Shown here in pieces: positions 11,818 to 23,439 of a stretch of DNA of 64,000 nt. Under the pieces are notes generated by a model. That model saw nothing but the letters and a program-made list of their open reading frames with translations, ran no database searches and was not told the origin of the DNA. The stretch comes from Puccinia triticina (Eukaryota; Basidiomycota; Pucciniomycetes; Pucciniales; Pucciniaceae), in assembly GCF_026914185.1 (NCBI RefSeq), contig NC_070570.1, positions 4,588,001 through 4,652,000 on the forward strand, written 5' to 3'. Each line of letters opens with the position of its first letter. Within the stretch, counting starts at the first letter, position 1. Position numbers and translations under genes: made by a program.

Positions 11818-12643
11818 TCCCAAAGCCACATCATGCTGCTTACACAGCGTGACATGGTCAATGGGAGTAAGCGCCCCCGGTTACCAGTACATACGTCTGC
11901 TGCCGCCAAGAAGAGGCGCACAACAGCACAGGAGCTCCCAGATGCTGCCAAATATGCTCAAGCCATCTGGGAGAGAGCTGGGTATGTGTTTGAATGTGCC
12001 TTCCACCACTGTAATGGTGTAGATTTATGGTTGATGGTGTTGTTCTTGAAGGATAAATCAGCCTTCAAGTATTCTTTGATCTCATCTTCATGCAGGGTTG
12101 GTGTCTTCGCCATCCTCAACACAAGGCGGGCCATGAGTGACTGAGGCTTGGTGGTGGGTGGCCTTTCAATCTCTACTACTTTGGATTCTGTGGCGGCCTG
12201 ATTGTTGGCTTTTTGATGCTGCTTGTAGATTTCAAATTGTTGATTCAGTAACTTGAGACAGTCGGCAACCTCACTTCCCTCCGTTCCAAAGCCAAGCTCA
12301 AAGATGTGCATCCGGTATCAGGGATGCAGAATTGGGTCCAGGACCAGGGTCTTGCAGGCCATTGCTTTGTCCAAATATTTATCAACCTTTGCAAGCATTG
12401 CGTAGAAAATTGGATATAATGCATCATCTTCCTTGGAGAGACTCAGCTTTTTGGAAAGCTGGTTCTTGAGCTCCAGGTACTTTGGGAGTATATGGGCACC
12501 AGTTGGCTGATTGCCCTCCAGTTGCAAGGTAAGATTAACAAAAACCTGGCGAAACAAAAACAAAAAAGCTGAGTTATAATGTGGTTTTGATGCAATTCAG
12601 GGAGATGTGTGTACACACCTCCAGTTCACGGTTGAAATTTTCA

Positions 12644-14578
12644 TAGAGATGGTCACTTTGCACCCGCTGCGGGTATCCGCTATACACCGGGCCCTGCGGG
12701 TATCCGCCTGCAGATGCGGATGTCTAAGATCCTGTGAAAATCTAGCGGATACCCGGGTAGCTAAGCGGGTATCTGCTCATCCTACAGTCTATGCGAGCCG
12801 CAGCTGCGCAGCTCCGAGCCGGCTTGCGCAGCTTCGAACCGGCTTTCCCGCCCTTGGCCCGCCACCCCCGGTGGACATCCGCCAATACATATCCTCCAAC
12901 AGCCACCACATATCCCCCGACAGCCACATCATGAACCGACATAAGAGGCTCTGCCAACAACGCTCCGAAGACAAAACTGATAGGCCAGCCATGGAATCAA
13001 ACAATGAACAGGAAGATGACAACTCAACACCTGCGGGATCTGATATGACCAATGAGCAGAGACTTGGTCAGTTTGAATAAATAATTTCTTCTCTTTTTTA
13101 TTTTTTTTAGTACACACTTGTTTTCTTACGCAAAAAAACACCTCTGAATTTAGAACATGCAAAGAGACTTGCACGTAATCAAGTCAGTTTGGCGTGTTCT
13201 GCTTATCATCCGCCAGAGCTTTCCGATCAGGTCAATAAATTCCGTTGCTGTATGATTGCTTGGAAATGTAAGACGTAAGCGTTTGATGATTTAATTTCTG
13301 CAAAGTACAACAGCTAAAGCGATCAATCTCAGGTGTGGTAAAACCATCAATTGACCCGCGTATGAATCATCATGCAGTAATCTCCTTGCTCATGCCGGCC
13401 GATGTTTGAGGAAGCAGCAATTACCCTCAAACAACAAGACCCTTGCAGAGGTTGGGGTTTCCGGCACTGGGGAAATGGACCCACAGGAGGCAGGTCTATC
13501 GTTTGATCAATTTTTCTTACTGATCTGACCATTTATCTCTCCGTAGGTGTTACAAAAATGTGCTATCTGGTGTGCCAAGGGGGCAAAACCATTTTCAGCT
13601 TTGCAAGAACCCAGCTTCATGAAATTACTTCATCCAACAATTCTTAAGCATCTCCCAAATCAAAAGATGGTTTCGCAGGCCATTCAAATGTTGTACTCTT
13701 CCGTTCAGAATCAATCTAACTCGCGAGATGTACAATACATGGTACAAGCCTAGAGGTTCAGCTTCCACCCTGAAACCACCAAAAAAAGCGTTGGCAAAGG
13801 TAAGTTTGAGCCTCATGTTATGTTCACCAACAAAGATGACTGATTTATTCTCCCTCCAGCCAGCTGGTGTTTTGTCAGGGTTAGGCGCAGCGGCTGTCGC
13901 CAGATTGGCTGATTCATCAACGGACCTGTTGGATATTTGGCTCTCAGGCGGCCTTTTTTTGGATGACGGGGCGCCAGTAAACGGTCTCACTTGGTGGAGC
14001 AAGCAGAAGAGAAACGGCAATACTCACAATGGCCTCTTACAGACGGCCCTGGATGTCATGTGCTGCCCAGGTGAGATTTCAATTGATCATTAAGGAAACT
14101 TGGTTTCTGATTGATCATTGCGTATATGTAGCAACCACGGTTGATGTGGAGCGTACATTCAACTTTGGACAAGACTATGTCTCCGTCAGGAGACACAACC
14201 TCCATCCGAAATCAGTAAGTAGAGGTATGGCCTTGTCGTTCTATTCAAAGAACGACAATATCAAACCTCTTGCTCTTCACGAATACCTCAAAAAGCGCAA
14301 GAATAAATCCAAGAGCAATATGAAAAAAAGGCTGTTGTACAGGATGCGGTGACAGTTGAGTGATCAGCTTTCACCACATGTCAATCAAGTAATTATAAAT
14401 ACATGATTTAATTTTTTCTGAATTCCTTTTTGAGGGGCGGGTATCCGCTGATACCTGAGCGGGTATCCGCTCACACAGGGGGGCATCCGCTTGCGGATAC
14501 GGATGCCAAGAATGGGGGAAATACACCATTGGATACCCAAACACAAGTGGGTATCCTGATGTAAAACGGCCATCTCTA
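12644..14578 (+). mobile_element. hAT element (1.9 kb), internally deleted, inserted in the outer hAT
   Basis: Ends TAGAGATGGTC (left) and TAGAGATGGCC (right, inverted), with an 8-bp target duplication AATTTTCA/GATTTTCA (one mismatch; 12636-12643 and 14579-14586). Subterminal GCGGGTATCCGC repeats occur in both orientations near each end. It carries remnants of its own transposase on the plus strand. Confidence 0.88.
12931..14352 (+). pseudogene. hAT transposase remnant of the inner element
   Basis: Pieces in order: an N-terminal acidic region (MNRHKRLCQQRSED), a stretch near the finger (ELSDQVNKFRCCMIAWKC, about 13220-13270), the hinge region after it (CAIWCAKGAKPFSALQEPSF...LLHPTILKHL, 13560-13660), and the C-terminal dimerisation domain (TTVDVERTFNFGQDYVSVRR, 14128-14200). 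The catalytic middle part is missing and the pieces lie in different frames separated by stops, so the element is non-autonomous. Confidence 0.8.
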
Positions 14579-17280
14579 GATTTTCAATCTCAATCCAGTC
14601 GCGAGTTCGGAAGAAAAAATCATCAAAGTTCCCAGGCTGGTTTGGTCCCTGGTCTTGCTTGAGCAACCAGTTGATAACCTGCCGTGCATCAATGGCTTTC
14701 CGGTGGCTCTGATACTTGATGTTCCATTGGATGCCATAGCCAGCAATCAACGGGGCCACCTTCACATTCATTTCTTTCGCCACCCAATCAAAATTGTCCC
14801 GCTGGGCCGCAGAAAGAGTTACTTGCTTGATGACAACATCTAGCTTTGTGATAAGCTCTTTGAGGTTTACGGTCTTTGTGCGTTGGCTGGACTAGCAGTG
14901 TTGGCCACGGTTTTGGCGGCGGAATTGACCTGATTTACATTTTCAGAAGCAGCAGGCTCATCAGCATTGCCATAGTCACTTTGCCCATCATCATCATCTT
15001 CTTCTTGTTCAAGTTCAACTGAGGTTGTCTGTGAATTGGAGGATAGTTTGAATTCCGGAGCAGCCTCAGTAAATTCAGTCTTGTCCTCCTCCAGGACCTT
15101 TCCAAGCACAGGGAAGAAACCAAGGACTGATTCCTTTGCCATCCCAGCAGGCAAGTTTTTGAGAGACAAAGAATTCAAGCCCAAATTAACAATCAAGGCT
15201 AGCTTATGGCAGAAGCATTGAATGTGCATGGTACCTGGGTCCCACGCGTGTTTGGATTTCTTAGTTGGGTTATTGTTTTTGAGTAGTTGATAAATGGTAC
15301 TTGCCATGGTATTATTCTTTGAGCCAGAATCAGTTGTCTGAGCCAACATCTTCTTGTATAGATCTCCTTTCTTAAGGAGAGCGGCAATCAGACGGGCTAG
15401 TAGATGCCCGTGGTTCTTCCACGGTATCATTTTGAGGGCCAGAGGATGGACAATGTAATTCCATTCAAAGTCAATTTAAGCCACTGCAGTGCCAATGGAG
15501 GCAAACCAATTTCCCTTTGTTGTCCACAAGTCGTGGATGAGTGTAAACTTTGTTTCAAGTTTCTGTTCAAGTGTGAAGGAAATATTCTACATAAGCACAT
15601 TCACATATTTCCCACAGTAGAAACCAGTATTCACACCTTTAGATCATCAAACCCATTTATCTTGAGGATTAAATGAAGCTTTTTGGACTCATCCACCACC
15701 CATTGTTTACCATAGAGGAGTGCGTTGGGGTTCTCATACAGGAATGCCACACAAAGATAAGGGTCTTTGATCTGGGCCCACGCTAATGCTTGCCTTATTT
15801 TCATCATCACGATGATCTGGTTCAATACACGGTTGACAAAAATAGGCTTTGGCTTAAGGAATGTGCTCATTGGGTTTTGCTTAGCATCTATAAACCTCTT
15901 CTCAGCAATTGAAGGTGGTACTTTCATGACAGCAGCCTTGGCCTCATGTTTTTTGGGGCAGCCCTTAGCATTCCTTCCCGCTTTATTGAATCCGTCATGA
16001 TGCATCAATAGCTTTCCGTCTGTCAAGCCATGACCACGGTATATCTTATGACACTATCTACACTTGTAATTCACGGTTTGCTTTTCTTCCTCACTTTCCT
16101 TAGAAAAAGGTTTGTGGAAAAAGTCAGCCACATTGGCAAACATTTCCTTCTTTTCTTTTGCTTCTCTAGATTGAATTTTGACTGAGTTGTTGTCCAAAAC
16201 TTGGTTATAGTCAAAAGCTTCCTCCACATTGGTAATAGCATCAGGACCAGTATCTTGATCTCCCTTTTGATAATTCAAAACAAGAAGATAGATAAAAGAT
16301 AAAATCAAATGTTAATCCAATTTCCAACACAAGGCATATATCACATAAAATCATTGTTTCTTAATATTTTATCCCCAACAGACATCTTGCTCTTTCTTTT
16401 TGGAGTATCCTTAGCAGCCATACTCCTCTTCTTGGTGGCACCGGTGGCGGTAGCTCCAGAAGATGGAACTTGCCGAGGCTTCTTAGCTGCCTTCTTTTTG
16501 TTACTTGATTTTTTACTGGTCACAACTGAATCTCCTGATTCCAACAAAGGCGCCGGCAGCCTTTTCTGAGATTGTGGTCTCTCAGCCCGTACTTGAGAGT
16601 CTGAAGACGTAGGGATCATGTTTGGTCTGATTGATTCCAAGGAGGCACATCTAGACCAATGCACCTGGGGCTGACCACTTTGCTCACTATTATATTCAAC
16701 TTCTTCAGCCGGCTGTTGATTGGTTGGATCCATGGAAAACAGGCTTTCTGACGGTTAAGGCCTAGGTGAGAAGGAGGGAAAATGAATCGTACAGAGCCTA
16801 GAGGTGGTTCATCCATGCCACCCAGCCTCTATACAGGAGAAATATCCTTTCTTGACTATTCTTGCAAATGCAAGGGATGGAACACCCCTTCCAATGTGTT
16901 ATCCGCATTACAGGTCCATATCCTTAGTTAATTTATCACACTTTGTGAAAAAATACAAAGTGGGCCCCATTACGCTACCCAGATAGCATAAAAACAGCCC
17001 GTTACTCTTAACGTAACAGGCCACTGTGGTTTTCTATTTGTGTGACAATGCCAAAAATCATACAGTAGCATTGTGACAATAAAGTTACATCAAAACTAGG
17101 CAAAATGGAACAAATAAGGAAGAGGAAATACATAGGAGGAATTAATCTCAAAACAGAAACAAAAGGAGGAGCACACAGGAGGAAAGAACAGTAGGAATAG
17201 GAGGAGAGACCCAGACCCCAGAATTCTTGATAGGCAAGGGTAGTTTCAGTCCAGGCGGGTGTTGAGCATGGGACACTCTA

Positions 17281-17660
17281 GCAGGAGGTGGTGTTGTTTT
17301 GTGGTGGAGTTAGAGGGTATCTAACACAGGCTGCACAGCATTTTTCTTTGTATTTGTTTGTTCAGGGAAGATTCTATTGGGAGGCTGTGTTGTTTGGAGG
17401 TGGAGTTTGAAGGTATCTAACACAGCTTGCACAGTATCTTTGGCTGGAGCCTGTGTATTTGTTTGTTTAAGTAGGAGCCTATCAGGAGGCTGTGTTGTTT
17501 GGAGGAGGAGATAGGGTGTATCTGGTCTAGACTTCACAGAATCTTCTGCTGAAGGCTGTGTATTTGTTTGTCAGATTGTATACCATAAGTGTTTGGATGT
17601 GGAGTTTAAGTGTATCTAGTACAGCAAAGCTGTGTTGTTTGTATTTGTGGGTGTGTAGAA
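17281..17660. repeat. Degenerate tandem repeat, about 3.5 copies of 105-120 bp
   Basis: Blocks repeat the order GGAGGCTGTGTTGTTTGGAG, GGTATCTAACACAG, TGTGTATTTGTTTGTT. They lie in the 5' non-coding part of the outer hAT. A second duplicated motif (CTGACTCAGAGAGAATG) sits at about 17771 and 17852. Confidence 0.65.
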
Positions 17661-18715
17661 ATGTAAGAGTCCCGTTTGAACTCTTCACTAGAGGCTAAGG
17701 ATGGCGCTGAGAATTTGTCTTGAGAGATTCTAGTGCCCAAGTATCATGTATTTCAGGAGTAAGAGCTGACTGACTCAGAGAGAATGAAAATCAGTTCTCT
17801 GCTGACAGGAAGAAGAAAAGGAAAGGTAAAAGAAAGAAGAGAGAGAAGCTTACCTGACTCAGAGAGAATGACAATCAGTTCTCTGCTGAGCCAGGGAAGA
17901 GAGGAAGACAGGCTATGTATCTGTATGTGACATCTAATGGTTCCTTGTGAACCCCAAGGGAGGGAGGGGGTTTACAAGAAAAGCTGTGTAGGTGAGAACC
18001 CCTGCAGCAAAAATCCCTCACAAGGAGCTTCCTGCAGCAGAAATCCCTCATCCTCCAACAGAAAAGGAGGGCCTCTCCCCACTATATTTTTTCCTTTTTT
18101 TCCCATCAGCCTAGGAAGGTTTGGTCACTGTGGTTAGTTTTAGTTTTTAGCAGTCTAGGAAGGTCTGTTTATTGTGGTTATTAGCAGTGAAGTAGCGTAG
18201 AGAACTGTAGTGTGTGTTAAAAACAGGAGTAGAACCAACAACCAACCAACCAACATCCAACATCCAACCCATATATATATTTACTTTGTCACAGATGATT
18301 ATAACAACATAGTGTCAGCAATTCATCATCACAAATTTTACAACATATATCAAACACCACATTTAAACCAAGTTACAAAAGATTTGCCACAATATTGATG
18401 CAAGTGATCTAGGTCAGATAGAGATTACTATACAAGAGTAAGAGCTATCTTTGGAATGAGCCACATCATTTAAATATTGATTAAAAGACTCTTGGCTAAT
18501 TGCGTAGTACCATCAGAGGGGCAGGTCTTTCAAACCACCTGTAAATTGTAATAGGCTTTCCACTTATTCACAATTTATCTCCCCCTCAATAGAACTTCAA
18601 TTACCGCACATCCATCCCTTAGGAGTCCTACACCGCAGTGCGTAACGGGGATAGTTACATTACTCAAAAATGTTGGACAACATAGAGTAACATAACTACC
18701 CTTTGTTGGTTGTGG

Positions 18716-19860
18716 TGTGCATGCGCAGCAGTGACATGTAAGCGCTACCAGGCAGGCCAACCACTTGTACATATGCAATTACATAGTCAAACTGTGAAAT
18801 TCTTTGAAGTCAGGATCCCCCATGCAGCAGGAGAATCCACATACTTCAGCACACCAGAACCACCACCCAGAGACACCCCAGGATCACCTTACAGAGGCTA
18901 CTTCACTCCCAGTATCACCACATGATATTGACAGTAAGCGCCCTCTTTCACTGATATTGTTTATCTCAGAGTGAAATCTGTTGCTCTTGACTTCCCTCTC
19001 CCTGTTTCTCTCCTCTTTTCAATCCATCAAAGATCATCAGGTTCACTCTTTTCAAACATAGATTTAGTCTAAAAACCAGAGCAGAATAGTTACACTATTT
19101 CTGATTCCCACCACTTTTTCCTTTGTGTGGGTGGAGGCTGTTTCACTCTCTTGGCCTTGCACAGCTGGCATACAACTTTTCCAGGTTTATAATAGCTCAG
19201 ATAATAATCAAAGACTTAAAGTGTAGGCTTGATCATTTCCTCTTTCTCTCTCTTTCCTTCTCTCCTTCTGTTTGTAATGTCTTTATCCCAAGAAATACAA
19301 ACAGTGCCCTTCTTTTTCCTTGTTTACTGTTGTCACTTTAGAGGCACAGGCTCACAGTAGGAGTCAGCCAACCCTTTTACCTGCATCCAAAGGATCCTAT
19401 CTTAATAAACTCCAAAACTCCAAAGCCTTACTAGTCATCCCATCAATATTTCTCACAGCCATAATGGTAGGAGGCTCAGAGATAAGGAGTGGAAATTCAA
19501 AAGTGTCAAGGTTTTTATAACCACCATGAGTACATTCCAAGTCTGCACTAAAAAATAATGAACTTCCCCTATATTTCAAATAGTTAGGGAAGCATGTAAA
19601 GCACTGTATCAAAGCAGATTCTTCATTCTATTTTTGAGTTGAATGCAACACATAGAAATCCTGTGTATGCCATTGGATTACAAATGACACCCTTTTTTGG
19701 CCCCTGATGTGGCTTTAGAACCCCCAAAAATAGCACTTTTTGCCTGTCTTGCTGGAATTTTACCCTCATTGAATGATTCAAGCCAAAAAAAAAAATAAAA
19801 GGAACTGTTGAATTGTTTGAAGATACAACTTCTGGAAGCATTGAATTTCACATGGTACCA
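18716..19860. other. Stretch without a recognisable gene
   Basis: Flank of the hAT element; pyrimidine-rich tracts and short frames only. Nothing supported as coding. Confidence 0.4.
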
Positions 19861-19868
19861 TTTTTTGT

Positions 19869-20355
19869 GTTTACTCCTCTCAATAACCAGGACCCTTCTG
19901 GTCATTGAGAGGTGTGAGGACCCCGGAAAGCCCCGACCAAGCCGGCATATGTAAATTCCTAGAATTCCGGGTTTTTGATACGTGGGGAAATTGGGTTTTT
20001 CCCAATTAGACCCGGTTTAGATACGGTGTACATAAGGAGGATTTTCAACAATAAAGGCCTAAAGGGAACAATTGGGCAGAAAAAACACTTTTTTTGGGTG
20101 GGAATTGCAACCAAGACCCAAATATTTGGCTTTGGTTTCCAGGAAATGCCAAAAAGATACTGGCCACATCAGGATCATCTGGGGACAAAACTTCAATTTG
20201 GATACATATCTGCTGAATTACATCAGGAGCATTTTGCAAAAAAATGTCCCCCGGATACGTGCAACATATGTTGGCTTGGTAGGGGCTCTCCGGGGTCCTG
20301 AGGTGTGTTTACTCCTCTTGATAACCGGGACCGTTCCAGTCATCAAGAGGAATTC
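19869..20355. repeat. Direct pair of 47-bp hairpin repeats split by a MITE
   Basis: GTTTACTCCTCTCAATAACC...GGTCATTGAGAGG (19868-19914) and GTTTACTCCTCTTGATAACC...GTCATCAAGAGG (about 20306-20351) are adjacent copies once the MITE 19917-20299 is removed. Each forms a hairpin with arms CCTCTCAATGACC-like, related to the arrays at 11400-11690 and 36168-36900. Confidence 0.7.
19917..20299. mobile_element. MITE, 383 bp, TIR AGGACCCCGG, 8-bp target duplication
   Basis: Inverted ends of about 35 bp (AGGACCCCGGAAAGCCCC on the left, AGGACCCCGGAGAGCCCC inverted on the right) flanked by a perfect GAGGTGTG duplication (19909-19916 and 20300-20307). The internal sequence has no coding capacity. The 8-bp duplication fits hAT-like or related superfamilies. 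Confidence 0.88.
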
Positions 20356-22270
20356 TTAATCCCCTCAATGACCAGTGATTGGCACTCCACGTGCGTGCTA
20401 GCCTGCCATCAGGGGAGTGGGTATACTGCGCTTGGGGACCAGCCGGTGTGGTGATTTATATAGTCATTTGTGGTAGAATGTCCACTTGGGGATAGCGCGG
20501 GCGGGAATGCACAGAGCGGCTCAGGCAGAGTGCATTCCGGTGACATAAGCACTGAGGATTATGTCAGAAAAGCACGCTAAGAAAGCTTACGGAAAGTCAC
20601 ACGCGGATTGGGTATTTGGATCGGAGCGTAAAGACAGGGCTGGACTGCGGCGGACTACACACGTGGACTGCTAGCAGCGGCGCGTCAGCAGCTGAGCCAC
20701 GACAGCCAAACCGGGTTCCACCAGCAGGTGGAACTGGGGTGGAGGCGGTGGTGAGAGACCGACTGGCGGGGGCTAGACAGAGGACGGTGAGGGACTCCTG
20801 TCCGTACTAGCGGTGGCAGTCGGTTGAGGGGATGTTTGCTGTTTAGGCTGCCCTCGAGGTGATGGTCCGTGAAGGTGAGCGCGGATGAGATCGGTGATAG
20901 CTTTGGGGTTAGGTGGTTTTGAGAGGTTCGCCGGGGTCTGGATCCTCGGCGGCGGTTGTTTGTTGTTGTTGAAGGGGGGGTAGGAGGTGATCTTAACGAA
21001 GAGAAAGAAGGGGGATTGCGAAAACTCTAGATGAAGAAAGATCGGCGAGCTGAGCTCGAAGGTTTGAACTCTGAAGATATGATCGATATACTCTTGATGG
21101 TCCGTATTCTGGGGATCAGAATGCCATGCCTCTCCCATCATCCAAGTTCGGCGAACTTGGACTCCGGGAGAGCCACATGTCACGTATATTTCATCATCTC
21201 CTCCGCGCGCTACGCGCGCACACACACACAACAAGCAACAGAAGCAGGAAAAGGAAACACAACACAAAGAAATGAGGAAATCACAGTGAGATGAGATAGA
21301 AGGAAAAGAGGCATGGAGAAGAAGGAAAAGCAGCAAGAAAGGAAAAGCCAGAAAACACTCAAACCAGACAAACCAAACAGAAAGAAAAGAAGCCAGAAAC
21401 AAACAAGGAAATAAACCCACAGCAGGTGCTGTGTTAGGACCAAGAAAGATGAAGAGGCTGGGAAACTGAGAAAGAAAGGAAATGGGAAAAAAGTGTTGAA
21501 AAGGGGGGAGTAGAAAGAGAGAAGGGGGAGGGGAAGATCTTGAAGATAGAGCCAGTTGAAAGTAAGAAGGTGATGGAGAGGGATCTTGAGGTTTGACGGT
21601 GGATTCTTGAGTCTTGAAGCGTGAGAGGGAAGTTGAGTCTTGATGATCTTGCTGGCGGCGGAGATGTTCCTGACTAGCTGGCCACGAGAGGGGCCACCAC
21701 AACGGTGGGAGGTCAAGCGGAAGATGAGTGGAGTCTGGGAGAATGACGTGCGGAAAGCAGGCGGAGCTGAAGGACTAGTGCGGGAAAGTGTCAGAATTGT
21801 GGGGTCGGGTGGGAACGGTGAAGTGCGCGGAGGGAAGGACGGGAAAAGGCTCATGGATTTCTCTTCTCTTTCCTCATCCTATTAGCCTATCATCTTATGG
21901 ATTACTCATTATTGTACTTACACAAACGGACGTGCTAGAGTATTAGGAGAGTTATATGTGACCTTATCTACACTTTCAGAGCTACTTGCGGATTCTGTGC
22001 TTGCGGAGTATGGAGCTTTTATTCACTTGCAGATTATTACGCTATAGATCAGGCTTAGAGAGGAGCGCTGAAGGCTAGCGGATAGTAGCAGTGCGGAGCC
22101 GAGTCACCAATAATCACACAGCCCAGACACAAATATTCTTGAAGAGGGCGGTTAGCAGACATTTCCACCAACTTACCAGCCTTTATTCTCACACCGGTGC
22201 CGGCTATTGGCATGGCAAATGGCCATTGGTGTGTATGTATGTACTTCTGCCTTTTTGAGGGGCTGTGTAT
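20356..22270. other. Unassigned region, LTR-like composition at 21.0-21.9 kb
   Basis: No host gene recognised. The part around 21110-21240 parallels the gypsy LTR described below: CCATGCC.CTCC, a short palindrome (CCAAGTTCGGCGAACTTGG), an ACATGT motif, then CGCGCGCTACGCGCGC followed by an A/C-rich stretch. This suggests an LTR of a related but different family. The long open frame on the minus strand at 20773-21702 is low-complexity and not supported as a protein. Confidence 0.3.
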
Positions 22271-22274
22271 CCAA

Positions 22275-22865
22275 TCAATTAGTTTTTTGCAGATGACTGT
22301 TGGGCGTGGTGGTCAAGTAGGATGGAGGAATGGTCTGAGCGGACCGAGGGGACTGATGGCAAGAGGAGTTGGTTGGTTGGAATGCGGTGCTCTCTGGCGT
22401 TGGCTGGTGGTTTGATGATGGCTCTGGATCAATGAGGAGCGGTTTGAGTTTGAGTGATGGGCTAGGTTTGAGGCTTGGCTGTTGTTGGTGTTTGACAGGG
22501 TGTTGCGGATGGTGATTGATGAAGTAGTGAAGATGCTGGTGATGATGGTGCTGAGGTGGATGTTGTTGAGGCCAGAGCGAGTGTAGTTGGTCTTGAATCT
22601 TGTCCAGTTTGAGCTGCTGTGATTCGATTGAGTTCAGTTTCCGGGTGAGGTCTTGTTGCCGGATCCTGATCAAGCGGTCAAGTACGTTTTCAATCTTGGA
22701 GAGGGTCGAGAGACATTCTCTGGAGTTGATGGTCGATGCGAGTGCGTTTGTTGATGAGTCAATGAGCTGTGAGCTGATTGAGATGAGATGGTCAAGTAGG
22801 CTGTTGAGGGGAGCCTGCTGAGTGTGGCCCTGGGTTTCTGTGGTGTCAGGAGTGTGTCTGTTCAT
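22275..22865 (-). CDS. Uncharacterised 196-residue protein, Gln/His/Pro-rich
   Basis: An uninterrupted frame starting MNRHTPDTTETQGH. The N-terminal half is likely helical/coiled-coil (LLDHLISISSQLID, then LDRLIRIRQQDL, LNSIESQQLKLDKIQDQL). The C-terminal half is a low-complexity Pro/His/Gln/Ser tract. It has no signal peptide or membrane segment. The layout is like the N-terminus of some retrotransposon Gag proteins, and the neighbouring LTR-like sequence fits that, but no zinc knuckle is present. It could also be a fragment of a host gene. Confidence 0.35.
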   Translation of the reverse strand: MNRHTPDTTETQGHTQQAPLNSLLDHLISISSQLIDSSTNALASTINSRECLSTLSKIENVLDRLIRIRQQDLTRKLNSIESQQLKLDKIQDQLHSLWPQQHPPQHHHHQHLHYFINHHPQHPVKHQQQPSLKPSPSLKLKPLLIDPEPSSNHQPTPESTAFQPTNSSCHQSPRSAQTIPPSYLTTTPNSHLQKTN

Positions 22866-23326
22866 GTTGGAAGGTTTCCAGTTGGTTTGCTTACCATCAT
22901 TCTGTCCAAACGAGTGAAGGGTGTCTGCTTTTTTTTTTTTGGTTTGTTTTGTGTTTTTGTGGTGGGCTCATCGGATATGGAAGAGGGAAGGCAGTGACCT
23001 AACTTAACAAAGTCCCTCCCTATGTGGGGTTAAAAATCCCCGGGGGCGCTCCCAGGGGAGCGGGAGCCTGCGCTGAGGCTTTTTTTGTATTTCTTTTTCA
23101 TTATTTTTTGTGTCAAGCTGAGTTGTCCAGATACTCCAAGAAATTGGAGGAGGGGCAATAAAATTTTATATTCCATTCCTGCTGTAAGCATTCTGACACC
23201 TACTCTTTTTTAGACTTGATGGTCCTGATATAGTGATAAGCAATGTCAATAATACTTGTCATCCCAGGATTACATACAAGCATAATGGCGGATAATGTAT
23301 AGACTAAATGAGCCCAGCATGCATCA
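22866..23326. other. Stretch without a recognisable gene
   Basis: Holds a poly-T run and a GC-rich hairpin near 23030-23070 (GGGGGCGCTCCCAGGGGAGC). A related AACTTAACA...AGTCCCTCCC pattern occurs near 59980-60055, suggesting a dispersed repeat. Confidence 0.4.
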
Positions 23327-23400
23327 GTGCACTCAGCTAATTAGTGGTTAAAGCAAAACTCATGAAGTTTGGAGTCATGGGTTCAATTCCCATAGTGCAC
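23327..23400 (+). tRNA. tRNA-like sequence (tRNA pseudogene or SINE head)
   Basis: A 74-nt stretch whose first seven bases (GTGCACT) pair with its last seven (AGTGCAC). A T-arm ATGGG-TTCAATT-CCCAT is perfect and a D-arm GCT...AGC is plausible. The anticodon arm is poor: the best stem (AAAC/GTTT) leaves a loop TCATGAA with C instead of U at position 33. I would call it a degraded tRNA or tRNA-derived element rather than a working gene. It ends 39 bp before the gypsy LTR. Confidence 0.4.
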
Positions 23401-23439
23401 ATCTGTTTTGGTTTTTGACAGAAAAATCCCCTCTGCCGG

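Larger units (their letters stand above)
10761..16733 (-). pseudogene. hAT transposase, interrupted and mutated
   Basis: Reading from 16733: a Lys/Ser/Pro-rich N-terminus (starts MDPTNQQPAEE), a BED-finger region (YKCR, stop, CHKIYRGHGL... H), a central RNase H-like part (TTDSGSKNNT, HIQCFCHKLALIVNLGL) with an acidic stretch, and the C-terminal hAT dimerisation part (KYLDKAMACKTLVLDP, STPLQWWKAHSNTYP, ASGSSCAVVRLF, MSRCVSSMMWL). The protein is cut by two inserted elements. Joining the flanks across the target duplications restores the reading frame at both sites (DWIEIEN to FNRELE; MMWLW to EEVPLTG). A TAG lies inside the zinc finger (16054-16056) and a TAA near 15477, so the copy was dead or dying independently of the insertions. 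Confidence 0.85.
10441..18708 (-). mobile_element. hAT-type DNA transposon, outer element (8.27 kb with two insertions)
   Basis: The ends are perfect inverted repeats of 21 bp beginning CAACAAAGGGTAGTTATGTT. They are directly flanked by GTTATGG on the left and GTTGTGG on the right, a 7-bp duplication with one mismatch. Inside, on the minus strand, is a transposase with a BED-type zinc finger and a hAT C-terminal dimerisation region. Two further hAT-type elements (10806-11817 and 12644-14578) are inserted in the coding region, so without them the element would be about 5.3 kb. The stretch 16734-18708 is non-coding and holds tandem repeats. Confidence 0.8.

Noticed and set aside
20773..21702. 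309-residue open frame on the minus strand
   Set aside because: Low-complexity Phe/Ser/Leu/Pro runs from a purine/pyrimidine-rich LTR-like region; no domain.
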